Source: Methylophilus sp. QUAN (GTDB lineage Bacteria > Pseudomonadota > Gammaproteobacteria > Burkholderiales > Methylophilaceae). From it: DNA of 64,000 nt. Positions 8,203-16,807 of this stretch are shown here, one piece after another. The stretch spans positions 558,001 to 622,000 of the forward strand of contig NZ_JADKYT010000001.1 of the NCBI RefSeq assembly GCF_015354445.1, read 5' to 3'. The number at the start of each line of letters is the position of its first letter. Position 1 is the stretch's first letter. The notes under the pieces were generated by a model, which was given only the letters and a program-made list of their open reading frames with translations, had not been told where the DNA came from and did not search any database. The position numbers and the translations under genes are program-made.

Positions 8203-9972
8203 TTATGACGTAGGATGTCCTTGCTCTATTTCGGCTAGCAGTGCGTTAAGCAGTTGTGCATGTTTGAGAGGTAATTGCTGAATATAATATTGCAACTTAG
8301 TCCCTGATATCTGTTGCATTCTTCTCAAGTGTTGCAGGGCTTCGGCATGTTGCTGATTCAATTCCAGCAGAATAATGAAGTTGAGGCAGGCTCTGCGTAA
8401 CGGCATGAACTTGACAGCACTTTCAACCAGCTTCAGTTGATCTGCTGCTTGATTGATGTTTGGTAACAAGAGGGTCGCAATCACTAGCTCTGCAGTAGGC
8501 GCTAATAATGTGTGTTGATTGACCCATAACATATCGTCAACCAATCTTTGCTTTTGTATGTCTGTGATCGTCTTTTGGCTAGCGATCGTTATTTGATTTT
8601 CCAGTTTGCTATAGCCTACTTGCATGAAAATTAATTGCTGTAATCCATAAGCGACTACAAGGAATAGTATCCATGACAACCATTTTTTCACAGGCTGCGC
8701 CAAGGCCTTGAGCTCAATAGTTTTGGCATCTCCAGCCCCCATCAGAAATGCAAATATTCCTAGAAAGAAGCTATACCATAATGGATATTCAAGCATACTA
8801 TGAATGCCGAGTATGCTTAATATGGCTATCATCCACCATTGTTCAAGCTGGAATGCATGTTCCCGGAAGAAGTTTCTGGTCCAAAGTAATAAACCACCTA
8901 AGGCGATGATGAAGGCAAATATACCCATTTCTGCCAGCAAGTTAAAAAATAAATTATGGGCATGCTCAAAGAAAATATGGGCAGGATTGGCGGTGGAGTT
9001 GGTGACAAGTAAATATGACTCCCATCGCATATGCCCTACTCCTGTCCCTAAAAATGGGGCTTGTTGGAAGAGGTAGAGGCTGGTTTGCCAAAATTGCCAT
9101 CGTAATGAATGAGGGTGCTCATTCATGATCTCTATGGCGCGCATCATCGGGGTGTGTACCAGGGCTTGGGGAAGGTATTTTGCCAATAATAGTTGGATAA
9201 CAACGAATGTCGGCAATAACATTAAACTGAGTTTGAGCAGTCTGCCAGAATGGGTGCTGGTTTCCTGTTGTCTTTTGTGTAATAACCAACTCAACAGGGG
9301 AATTGACATTAAGTAGAGTGCTGAGCTTCTGGAACCGGAGAGAGACAGTAGTAACAGTCCGAGAAAAAGCCCGATCACCGAAAGATGCGGGCGAAAGTGT
9401 TTTTTCTCGCCAAGAAATAATAGCGATATCATGGCTAGCGCAATCAAATCAGCAAAGTTATTGTTTTGAGCCAGCATGCCGTAACTTTGTAGTGTTGGAA
9501 TCGCGTTGTAGATACCGATTTTTTGCAGAACCTGCAAAACAACAAAAATAACGTTTAAGGCACCGGCGATGACCAGGGACCAAGCGAGGGTGGGTACTAA
9601 TTTCTCCCACCCTAGGCTGGACCTAAGATAATGCCCCAGGATCGACAGTAAAAATGCCCAGATCAAATAAGACTGGATGAGTGGTAGATTTGATACCGTA
9701 TCTTGTGGATGGATTAGTGATTGCAGATTAGTGATTAATAGCAAGCCAAAGAATATCAGGCTCGATCTAGGAAGCTGGAGAGTGTGCCAAAAGCTTGGTT
9801 TAAAGAGTGCTAATAATCCTAATAAGCCACATATTGCAGCAGTCCACTCATTATAAAAGCTTGGAATAGGGCTGTAATGATAGGGAATGATAAATGGTAA
9901 GCAAAACATTCCCCCAATCATAAAAAGACTGGTGTGTGGCGAGGTCAGGCGATTCAATAAAGACTGATACAT
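8203..9972 (-). CDS. PglL/Wzy-type O-oligosaccharyltransferase or O-antigen ligase
   Basis: A 589-residue inner-membrane protein with about 11-12 hydrophobic segments over residues 15-430 and a soluble helical tail (about 450-589). The central Wzy_C region contains SGSRSSALYLMSIPLLSWLL, and the large periplasmic loop has the GTGVGH and FEHAHNLFFNLLAEMG motifs typical of the family. The C-terminal part resembles the Wzy_C_2 tail of pilin O-oligosaccharyltransferases (PglL, PilO), which transfer lipid-linked glycan to pilin serines or threonines. O-antigen ligase (WaaL) is the alternative. The gene looks more A+T-rich than its neighbours, which suggests transfer. It ends 7 bases before the EAL-GGDEF gene and starts 13 bases after uvrD ends. 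Confidence 0.8.
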   Translation of the reverse strand: MYQSLLNRLTSPHTSLFMIGGMFCLPFIIPYHYSPIPSFYNEWTAAICGLLGLLALFKPSFWHTLQLPRSSLIFFGLLLITNLQSLIHPQDTVSNLPLIQSYLIWAFLLSILGHYLRSSLGWEKLVPTLAWSLVIAGALNVIFVVLQVLQKIGIYNAIPTLQSYGMLAQNNNFADLIALAMISLLFLGEKKHFRPHLSVIGLFLGLLLLSLSGSRSSALYLMSIPLLSWLLHKRQQETSTHSGRLLKLSLMLLPTFVVIQLLLAKYLPQALVHTPMMRAIEIMNEHPHSLRWQFWQTSLYLFQQAPFLGTGVGHMRWESYLLVTNSTANPAHIFFEHAHNLFFNLLAEMGIFAFIIALGGLLLWTRNFFREHAFQLEQWWMIAILSILGIHSMLEYPLWYSFFLGIFAFLMGAGDAKTIELKALAQPVKKWLSWILFLVVAYGLQQLIFMQVGYSKLENQITIASQKTITDIQKQRLVDDMLWVNQHTLLAPTAELVIATLLLPNINQAADQLKLVESAVKFMPLRRACLNFIILLELNQQHAEALQHLRRMQQISGTKLQYYIQQLPLKHAQLLNALLAEIEQGHPTS

Positions 9973-9985
9973 GAGGTAGACGGTC

Positions 9986-12166
9986 TCAGATCTTTTCCAG
10001 CTTGGCGTATTCCAGCATCAATGTTTTTAGCCCTGCACTGCCAAAATTTACTTTAATCGTCAGGTCGCTGTTGTTGCCTTCGTAGCTCACGACTACGCCC
10101 TCACCAAATTTACCATGGCGCACACTCTGGCCAATCTTGAACGGGTAATTGGATTGCGCGCTGCTGGCTTCTGCCGCTGGTGCGTGGTATTGGCCGCCTG
10201 CGGCATAAGGTTTGGCCACAGGTTTACTATTTAGGCGCTTGGTCAGCTCGGTCGGGATTTCATCAATAAAACGCGAAGCAATGCCGTAACGCACTTGACC
10301 ATGCAGCATGCGGCTCTGGGCATAGGTGAGGTAGAGGCGCTGCCGTGCACGTGTGACGGCGACGTACATCAGGCGGCGCTCTTCTTCCAGGCCTCCATTT
10401 TCATAAGCGGCCTGCTCATGCGGAAACAAGCCTTCTTCTACGCCACCGATAAACACACTATGAAACTCCAGGCCTTTGGCCGCGTGCACCGTCATCAGTT
10501 GCAAAGCCTCGTGGCCGACATCTGCCTGGTGATCGCCTGCTTCCAGGCTGGCGTGGTTTAAAAACTGTGTCAGCAGGTCGGCATCTTCCTCCATATTGTG
10601 ATGGTTGCCCAGATCCCGGTTGCTAAACGCTACCGCAGCGGTGACCAGTTCCTGCAAGTTCTCAATGCGGTCTTCGCCTTCTTTGTCATTCTGGTAGTGC
10701 GCCATCAGGCCACTCAAGTTGATGACCATTTCTGCCATTTCACCCAAGGTGATACCGTAGCCCTGATCTACCATCTGGCGAATCAGTGCGACAAAGCCAT
10801 CCAGCCCTTTGCTGCCCAGCTTGCCTTCGCCAACTTTATTGGTGGCGGCTTGCCATAAGCTGCATTCGTTCTGGTGGGCGGCTTCTTGCAATTGTTCCAG
10901 CCCACGCGCACCAATGCCGCGTGGCGGAAAATTCACAATACGCAACAAGGCCGTGTCGTCGTTCGCATTGGCAATCAGGCGCAAATAAGCCAGTGCATGC
11001 TTGATCTCGGCGCGCTCAAAAAAGCGCAGGCCGCCATAGACGCGATAGGGAATATTGGCTGAAAATAACGTGTGCTCAAGAATACGTGACTGCGCATTGC
11101 TGCGGTAGAGCAGCGCCATGTCGCCTAGCGGCACGCCTTCTTTTTGCAGCATGTTCACTTCATCGACAATAAACTGCGCCTCGTCGGTATCGTTGTAGGC
11201 TTCATAAATGCGAATCGGCTCGCCTTTGCCTGCCGAGGTCCACAGGTTTTTACCCATGCGGTTACGGTTATTGGTGATGATGGCGTTGGCCGCATCCAGG
11301 ATATTGCTGTGCGAACGGTAGTTCTCTTCCAGCTTGACGATGTTTTGTACATTAAAGTCGCGTTGAAAGTCGTTCATATTACCGACGCGCGCGCCACGGA
11401 AAGCATAAATACTCTGGTCGTCGTCGCCCACGGCAAAAATGCTGTTATGCGCGCCACCTAGCAGCTTTAACCATAAGTATTGCAGGCGGTTGGTATCCTG
11501 AAACTCGTCCACCAAAATATATTGAAAACGCTGCTGATAATGCGCGCGGATATGTGGCTCGCGCTCCAGCAACTCGTAGCAGCGCAGCAATAGCTCAGCA
11601 AAGTCGGCCACGCCCTCGCGGTTGCATTGTTGGTCATAGGCCGCATAAATCTCACGCAATTTCTGGCTGTGGCCGTCATAAGCGTCTACCGCTTCGGCGC
11701 GTAAGCCTTCCTCTTTGCAGCTGTTGATATAACCCATCACCTGCTTGGGTGGATATTTCTCATCATCCACGTTCATCGCCTTCATCACGCGCTTGATCGC
11801 AGACAACTGGTCTGACGTATCCAGAATCTGAAAAGTACTTGGTAATCTTGCTTCACGGTAATGCGCGCGCAACATGCGGTTACACAAACCGTGAAAAGTG
11901 CCTGCCCACATACCGCGCGTGTTAATCGGCAACATGCTGGTCAAACGCGTCAGCATCTCTTTGGCGGCTTTGTTGGTAAACGTCACTGCCATCAGGCCCA
12001 TGGGCGAGGTTTGGCCAGTTTGAATCAGCCAGGCGATACGGGTTGTCAGCACCCGGGTTTTGCCGCTGCCAGCGCCTGCCAGAATCAGTGCCGAGACATG
12101 CGGCAGGGTGACCGCTTGCAATTGTTTATCGTTGAGGCCCTGGAGGAGATTGGTTTCAGATTGCAT
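9986..12166 (-). CDS. uvrD: DNA helicase II, UvrD/Rep family
   Basis: A 726-residue superfamily 1A helicase, 3'-5', acting in nucleotide excision and mismatch repair. Motifs in order: Walker A AGAGSGKT (residues 30-37), TFTNKAAKEM (Ia), DEFQDTN (II), VGDDDQSIYAFRGA (III), LEENYRSHSNIL (IV), MTVHAAKGLEF (V) and VAVTRARQRLYL (VI). The C-terminal 60 residues (KIGQSVRHGKFGEGVV onward) form the Tudor-like tail seen in UvrD/PcrA, which favours UvrD over Rep. Length is normal. A 920-base gene-free region lies upstream. Confidence 0.95.
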   Translation of the reverse strand: MQSETNLLQGLNDKQLQAVTLPHVSALILAGAGSGKTRVLTTRIAWLIQTGQTSPMGLMAVTFTNKAAKEMLTRLTSMLPINTRGMWAGTFHGLCNRMLRAHYREARLPSTFQILDTSDQLSAIKRVMKAMNVDDEKYPPKQVMGYINSCKEEGLRAEAVDAYDGHSQKLREIYAAYDQQCNREGVADFAELLLRCYELLEREPHIRAHYQQRFQYILVDEFQDTNRLQYLWLKLLGGAHNSIFAVGDDDQSIYAFRGARVGNMNDFQRDFNVQNIVKLEENYRSHSNILDAANAIITNNRNRMGKNLWTSAGKGEPIRIYEAYNDTDEAQFIVDEVNMLQKEGVPLGDMALLYRSNAQSRILEHTLFSANIPYRVYGGLRFFERAEIKHALAYLRLIANANDDTALLRIVNFPPRGIGARGLEQLQEAAHQNECSLWQAATNKVGEGKLGSKGLDGFVALIRQMVDQGYGITLGEMAEMVINLSGLMAHYQNDKEGEDRIENLQELVTAAVAFSNRDLGNHHNMEEDADLLTQFLNHASLEAGDHQADVGHEALQLMTVHAAKGLEFHSVFIGGVEEGLFPHEQAAYENGGLEEERRLMYVAVTRARQRLYLTYAQSRMLHGQVRYGIASRFIDEIPTELTKRLNSKPVAKPYAAGGQYHAPAAEASSAQSNYPFKIGQSVRHGKFGEGVVVSYEGNNSDLTIKVNFGSAGLKTLMLEYAKLEKI

Positions 12167-12314
12167 GTGATTATTATCGCATGATGTGCAGGGGAATTTG
12201 ATGGATTGTTTGGTCGGTGGCTCTGTCGCTACGGCGTTGGCTGGCGTTCAGTCTTTGCGCGATTGGGAATAAAAAGTCATTCTTTTGCTTTTTATCGTTG
12301 CATTTTGATGTGAC

Positions 12315-12847
12315 GATTTCTTTTGCCTTTTCGGCGAGTTACTTTTCTTTGCTTGCACAAAGAACAAGTAACCAAAAGAAATGCACCCCAGCTTCCGCTT
12401 GTATCCTGTGCTACTCGGCTTGCCGGGCGGCAATCAAAAACTCGCTCCTTTGGAGCTCAAACAGTTGCTTGCCGACTGCCCCCGCCAACCCTGCGTTGCT
12501 CGGCGCGGCAGATGGGGACCCCGAAAACCAAGTGAGTGCAACGGTTGATAATTTAAATAAACGAATCTGGTTTTCAAACCGTCTGGACTTCAACTATATG
12601 AGTTTGGCGAGATGAATCCCATTCCATCACGCTGAGTAGCGGAGACAAAATAAGAGTAGAGGGAGCGACTGTCCGAATCCCGCGGTGGGCTGCGTAGTGT
12701 GCAGCCCGCTAGGATGAGTTTCGTGACCGGCTTATTTTGTTGAGCAACGCAAGGGAGCCGCAGGCCGTGATGGCTGGGTGCCCTCTTTTTGGTTACTTTT
12801 TTGGGGCAAGCAAAAAAAGTAACTCGCCATCCAGGCGAAAAAATCAG
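12315..12847. repeat. Inverted-repeat-bounded non-coding element
   Basis: The outer arms (about 12315-12389 and 12774-12847) are imperfect inverted copies of each other. They share, read inward, GCGAGTTACTTTT, TTTGCTTGC, AAGTAACCAAAA and GCACCC. Each arm is itself a hairpin: 12338-12372 and 12792-12823, both opening with GTTACTT and closing with AAGTAAC. An inner inverted pair lies at 12489-12503 (CCCTGCGTTGCTCGG) and 12741-12755, and a 7-bp perfect stem (GGGCTGC/GCAGCCC) at 12687-12707. Short open frames here have no start signals or family resemblance and I do not call them. It looks like a dispersed, non-autonomous repeat rather than a gene; other copies cannot be seen in this window. Confidence 0.7.
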
Positions 12848-12898
12848 CGTTTATGAGCAAGTGCTGGATGACTAAAGAATGATTTTTTAGCTTACTCG

Positions 12899-12928
12899 GA
12901 GTGCAGATAACTATGCCGATCTGCACTC
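12899..12928. repeat. Perfect 10-bp inverted repeat
   Basis: GAGTGCAGAT (12899-12908) and ATCTGCACTC (12919-12928) are exact reverse complements around a 10-base loop. The following AATTAAATTTA is a poor terminator tail. It could be an operator for the downstream small transcript, or a weak terminator. No gene ends just upstream. Confidence 0.5.
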
Positions 12929-12959
12929 AATTAAATTTATGGTAATAAATTATCGGAAC

Positions 12960-13089
12960 TTTTCAAAACGCATATGACTCATATCAGCACGATGATGATG
13001 AATCATCTTTCCGCTTCTTTCCTCCCTGAGCGGAAGCCTTTACGATGAGGCCTGTTGCCCCGATTTACCCCTTAATCGGGGCTTTTTTT
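12960..13089 (+). ncRNA. Candidate small RNA with CCTCC loop and terminator
   Basis: No coding frame fits, yet a strong plus-strand terminator stands at 13058-13089, and the flanking genes (uvrD, trmL) are both on the minus strand. A plus-strand transcript of its own is the simplest reading. Just before the terminator is a perfect 7-bp stem, TTCCGCT (13009-13015) with AGCGGAA (13029-13035). Its 13-base loop holds TTTCCTCCC, complementary to a ribosome-binding site. The 5' end is a guess; I see no convincing promoter. The motif TTTCCTCC(C)TGA recurs at 42499. Confidence 0.45.
13058..13089 (+). terminator. Rho-independent terminator of the small RNA candidate
   Basis: CCCCGATT (13058-13065) pairs with AATCGGGG (13074-13081), followed by C and seven T. 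The T tract is only on the plus strand, so it does not serve trmL, which runs the other way. Confidence 0.85.
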
Positions 13090-13104
13090 GCCTATCGTTT
13101 TTGA

Positions 13105-13569
13105 TTACACGCCGCCGGGGAACCCTGTTTGGCGCCAGGCTTCATAGAGCAGAATGGCGGCGGAGTTTGATAAGTTGAGGCTACGGCTGTGTGGCAGCAT
13201 GGGTAGCCTGACGCGGTGTTCTGGCGCAAAGTGGGCACGAATGTCTTCTGGCAGGCCGCGGGACTCTGGGCCAAATACAAACACATCTTCATCTTTAAAT
13301 TGTAAGTCGGTATGCCGTGTACTGCCTTTGGTAGTGAGCGCAAACATGCGTTTTTTATGAAGTGCTTGTTGGCATTGGGCCCAGTTTTCATACACGGTGA
13401 GTTCGGCGTATTCGTGGTAATCCAGCCCGGCACGTTTGAGGTGTTTGTCGGATAGCTCGAAGCCTAAGGGTTTGACTAAATGTAGTTTTGCCCCTGCATT
13501 GGCGCATAACCGTATGATATTTCCCGTATTCGGTGGAATTTCGGGTTCGAAAAGCACGATATGAAACAT
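13105..13569 (-). CDS. trmL: tRNA (cytidine(34)-2'-O)-methyltransferase
   Basis: A 154-residue SPOUT-class enzyme that methylates the wobble ribose of certain tRNA-Leu species using S-adenosylmethionine. It has the short single-domain length of TrmL (no RNA-binding extension). Signatures are the EPEIPPNTGNIIRLCAN start, VFGPESRGLPE in the knotted cofactor site, and RLPMLPHSRSLNLSNSAAI with the asparagines that bind cofactor. It is divergent from mshE, with 88 bases between starts. Downstream is the small-RNA terminator on the opposite strand. Confidence 0.93.
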   Translation of the reverse strand: MFHIVLFEPEIPPNTGNIIRLCANAGAKLHLVKPLGFELSDKHLKRAGLDYHEYAELTVYENWAQCQQALHKKRMFALTTKGSTRHTDLQFKDEDVFVFGPESRGLPEDIRAHFAPEHRVRLPMLPHSRSLNLSNSAAILLYEAWRQTGFPGGV

Positions 13570-13657
13570 TTTTTGCAGCTTGTTTACAAACGTAAGGTTA
13601 GAATGTTGGTGATATGATAGACGAGAAAAGTCTATATAGATAAATAATTACAACGCC

Positions 13658-15364
13658 ATGGCTCGTCCCGAGAAAATTAGATTAGGTGAAATTCTGGTCA
13701 GACAGAATTTCATGACCCAAGCTCAGCTTGATCAGGCGCTGGAAGAACAGCGCAAGACAGGTCGACGCCTGGGCCGCGTGATTGCTGAAAAAGGCTACGC
13801 CAATGAGCGGCAGATTGCCGAGGCGGTGGCTTCTCAGTTGAATATCCCATTTTTGGACCTGGGCCAGTATGAGCTGGACGTCAAACAGGTTCAAAAACTC
13901 CCTGAAGTTCAATCGCGCCGTTTCCGCGCTATCTTGCTCGAAGAGCGTCCAAACAGCTTTTTGATCGCGATGGTAGATCCATCGGATGTATATGCGTATG
14001 ACGAGCTGGTCAGGTTGCTGAAGCGCGAGATTGATATTGTCGTCGTGCAGGAAAGTCTGCTCATGCAGACGATTGACCGCTCTTACCGTCAGACTGAGCA
14101 AATCTCATCATTAGCCTTAGAGTTGCAAGAGGATCTGGCCGCGAGCAATGCCGATCTTGCTAGCCTGATGGGTGTTGACTTGGGCATTGACGATGCGCCC
14201 GTGGTCAAGTTGCTGCAGACGATTTTTGAAGATGCGGTACAAGTGCGTGCCTCGGACGTACATATTGAACCACAAGACAATAAGCTGCTGATCCGATTCA
14301 GGATTGATGGTGTGATGCACTTTCAGACCCAGGCGGATATCAAGATTGCCACTGCGCTGGTGATGCGTCTCAAGATCATGGCGGGTCTGGATATTTCTGA
14401 AAAACGTTTGCCGCAGGATGGCCGCTTTGGTTTTACGGTCAAGGGCCGCGCGGTGGATATGCGTATTTCTACCATGCCTACCCAATACGGCGAGACGGTG
14501 GTGATGCGTTTGCTGATCCAGAACACCGGACATTTCCAGCTCGATAAATTAGGCATGCCGCCAGACTTGCTGGCGCGTTTCCGCAAAATGATTGGCCGTC
14601 CAAGTGGCATGGTGCTGGTGACTGGTCCGACCGGTAGTGGTAAAACCACCACCTTGTATTCGGCCTTGAGTGAGTTGAATACGCCGGAAACCAAAGTGAT
14701 CACCGTGGAAGACCCGGTGGAGTATCGTTTGCCGGGCATTATCCAAACGCAGGTCAATGAAAAAATCGAGCTGGACTTCCCTAAACTGTTGCGTGCCATT
14801 TTGCGTCAAGACCCGGACATTGTGCTGGTGGGCGAAATGCGTGATGAGGAAACCGCCCAAACCGGGTTGCGTGCCTCCATGACTGGTCACTTGGTGCTAT
14901 CAACATTGCATACCAACGATGCTTCCACCGCGCCTGTGCGTTTGATCGATATGGGTGTGCCGCGCTTTATGGTGGCCATGTCGCTGCTGGGGGTGCTGGC
15001 GCAGCGTTTGGTGCGACTCATTTGTCCACATTGTGCCGTCGAGCACACCCCGACCGAATCTGAGTCTGTCTGGTTAAACCAGGTGATACAGCAACCTGAT
15101 GTGGTGACGAATTTCCGTCATGGCAAAGGCTGCCAGCACTGTAACCGCACCGGTTATTTGGGGCGCGTTGGTTTATACGAATTTTTGGAAATGACCGATG
15201 AACTGGCGATGGCCGCGAATATGCCGGATACCAATGTCTTCATCAAAAAAGCGCGCGAGCGACTCAAGGGAAAAACCCTGCGCGACCAGTCATTGCAACT
15301 GGCGATAGATGGTAAGACCACGCTCGATGAAATCATGCGTGTCGACAATCAGTTTGAAGAGTAA
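13658..15364 (+). CDS. mshE: MSHA pilus extension ATPase MshE with c-di-GMP-binding MshEN domain
   Basis: A 568-residue GspE/PilB-family hexameric ATPase that powers pilin assembly at the inner membrane. The N-terminus has two 24-residue MshEN motifs, residues 8-31 and 37-60. Both begin RLG, end in Q, and are separated by five residues, which is the known c-di-GMP-binding layout of Vibrio MshE. The ATPase core has Walker A GPTGSGKTTT (323 onward), the acidic GEMRDEET (near 391) and STLHTND. A four-cysteine zinc site follows (CPHC near 456, CQHC near 493). It is the first gene of the first MSHA block; mshG follows after 20 bases. Confidence 0.92.
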   Translation: MARPEKIRLGEILVRQNFMTQAQLDQALEEQRKTGRRLGRVIAEKGYANERQIAEAVASQLNIPFLDLGQYELDVKQVQKLPEVQSRRFRAILLEERPNSFLIAMVDPSDVYAYDELVRLLKREIDIVVVQESLLMQTIDRSYRQTEQISSLALELQEDLAASNADLASLMGVDLGIDDAPVVKLLQTIFEDAVQVRASDVHIEPQDNKLLIRFRIDGVMHFQTQADIKIATALVMRLKIMAGLDISEKRLPQDGRFGFTVKGRAVDMRISTMPTQYGETVVMRLLIQNTGHFQLDKLGMPPDLLARFRKMIGRPSGMVLVTGPTGSGKTTTLYSALSELNTPETKVITVEDPVEYRLPGIIQTQVNEKIELDFPKLLRAILRQDPDIVLVGEMRDEETAQTGLRASMTGHLVLSTLHTNDASTAPVRLIDMGVPRFMVAMSLLGVLAQRLVRLICPHCAVEHTPTESESVWLNQVIQQPDVVTNFRHGKGCQHCNRTGYLGRVGLYEFLEMTDELAMAANMPDTNVFIKKARERLKGKTLRDQSLQLAIDGKTTLDEIMRVDNQFEE

Positions 15365-15384
15365 ACCTTTAAAAAGCCACGCCT

Positions 15385-16599
15385 ATGCCAATGTTTGAAT
15401 ATAAAGGACGTACCGACGATGGCATGATGGTCAGCGGCGTACAAGAAGCGGCCGACCTTGACGCATTAGGCGCGGCACTTATACTCTCCAGAATTACCCC
15501 GATTGAAATCAAGCAAAAAGCGGCTGGTGCCGTTGCCTTTAATTTATTTGAAGAAAAAGTCACTAGCCTCGATGTCATGCTATTCAGCAAGCAGATGTAT
15601 ACCTTACTTAAGGCTGGCATCCCGATTATGCGCGCCTTAGCAGGTATTCAAAGTTCAGTTGGAAATGCCAAGCTTGCGCAGGTTGTCGGTCAACTCAGAG
15701 TGAGCTTGGACTCTGGCCGCGAATTGTCAGTCGCCATGACAGAACACCCTAAAGTGTTTGATGGTTTTTATATCAGCATGATCCGTGTCGGCGAAGGTAC
15801 GGGTAACCTGGATAATATCTTTCTGCGGCTAGCGCAGCACATCGAGTTTGAGCGCTTTATGCGCGGCCAAATTAAATCTGCCTTGCAATACCCCATATTT
15901 GTGCTTAGTGCAATGGCGATTGCCATAGTTGTCATTAATGTGATGGTGATTCCACAGTTTGAAAAAGTATTTGCTAGTATGCATACTGATTTGCCATTCA
16001 TTACCCAAGTACTGATTGCCTTCTCTAGTTTTATGCGTAATTACTGGTTTGTGCTAATTGCCATAATTGTGGGGGCGGTCTGGATGTTCAAATCTTACAC
16101 GAGTACAAGTGCTGGACGTTCTCAATGGGATCGCTACAAAATGCGTATTCCTATTGCTGGGAAAATTATCTTTAAAGGTACTATGGCTAGGTTCGCACGT
16201 AGCTTTGCTTTATCGACACGTAGTGGTTTGCCGATTCTTTCGGCTTTACGCTTGGTTTCACAAACCGTTGAAAATGACTATCTCGCTGCCAAGATTCTAA
16301 GTATGTCTGCAGGCATTGAGCGGGGGGAAACCATTCTTAGAACTGCCACCCAAACCGGTGTGTTTAATCCATTGGTTTTACAGATGATTGCGGTGGGTGA
16401 AGAGTCTGGTTCGCTGGATGATTTAATGCAAGAAATTGCTGACATGTATCAAGCTGACGTGGAATATGACGTTAAAACACTCGGGGCTCAAATTGAACCT
16501 ATTCTGATTATCTTTTTGGGAATATTAGTGTTGATATTGGCGCTGGGCGTGTTCCTGCCAATATGGGATATGAGTTCAGTGATGCTGAAGGGCAGCTAA
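15385..16599 (+). CDS. mshG: MSHA pilus inner-membrane platform protein MshG
   Basis: A 404-residue GspF/PilC-family protein that forms the membrane platform for pilus assembly. It shows the two repeated GspF domains (about 68-190 and 270-395), each with the family pattern (MYTLLKAGIPIMRALAGIQ and ALSTRSGLPILSALRLVSQ). Three hydrophobic segments lie near 170-190, 215-235 and 375-395. The start MPMFEYKGR is typical. It follows mshE by 20 bases and is followed by the sigma54 promoter of the pilin gene, so pilin expression can be uncoupled from the machinery. Confidence 0.9.
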   Translation: MPMFEYKGRTDDGMMVSGVQEAADLDALGAALILSRITPIEIKQKAAGAVAFNLFEEKVTSLDVMLFSKQMYTLLKAGIPIMRALAGIQSSVGNAKLAQVVGQLRVSLDSGRELSVAMTEHPKVFDGFYISMIRVGEGTGNLDNIFLRLAQHIEFERFMRGQIKSALQYPIFVLSAMAIAIVVINVMVIPQFEKVFASMHTDLPFITQVLIAFSSFMRNYWFVLIAIIVGAVWMFKSYTSTSAGRSQWDRYKMRIPIAGKIIFKGTMARFARSFALSTRSGLPILSALRLVSQTVENDYLAAKILSMSAGIERGETILRTATQTGVFNPLVLQMIAVGEESGSLDDLMQEIADMYQADVEYDVKTLGAQIEPILIIFLGILVLILALGVFLPIWDMSSVMLKGS

Positions 16600-16725
16600 T
16601 GATTTAATGAGATGGCTGCAGCCAATGCATGCCATCTAAATTAGTAGGGGCTAAGTAGCGACTATTGCCAATAATGTAGATGATGGTTCAGTATTTAGCA
16701 GATATAAATATGGACCAAAATTGTC

Positions 16726-16741
16726 TGGCACAATTTTTGCT
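16726..16741 (+). promoter_or_regulatory. Sigma54 (-24/-12) promoter of the mshA-like pilin gene
   Basis: TGGCACAATTTTTGCT matches the sigma54 consensus TGGCAC-R-N4-TTGCW at every fixed position, with the required 10 bases between GG and GC. The pilin start codon is 67 bases downstream, leaving a leader of about 55 bases. Sigma54 pilin promoters need an activator such as PilR; none is encoded in this window. Confidence 0.85.
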
Positions 16742-16807
16742 TTTGGTTGGTTAACACAGTTTTAACCTGTGCATTAATTACAGGGAATTTTGATTAGGAG
16801 TTTAAAG

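Noticed and set aside
12217-12615. Open frame of 132 codons in the uvrD-trmL gap
   Set aside because: It runs through the inverted-repeat element and its product is Ser/Ala/Arg-rich without a family; frames of this kind are typical by-products of such repeats.
12655-12715. Possible tRNA remnant (GTCCGAATCC resembles a T arm)
   Set aside because: No acceptor, D or anticodon stem can be folded around it; it belongs to the repeat element.
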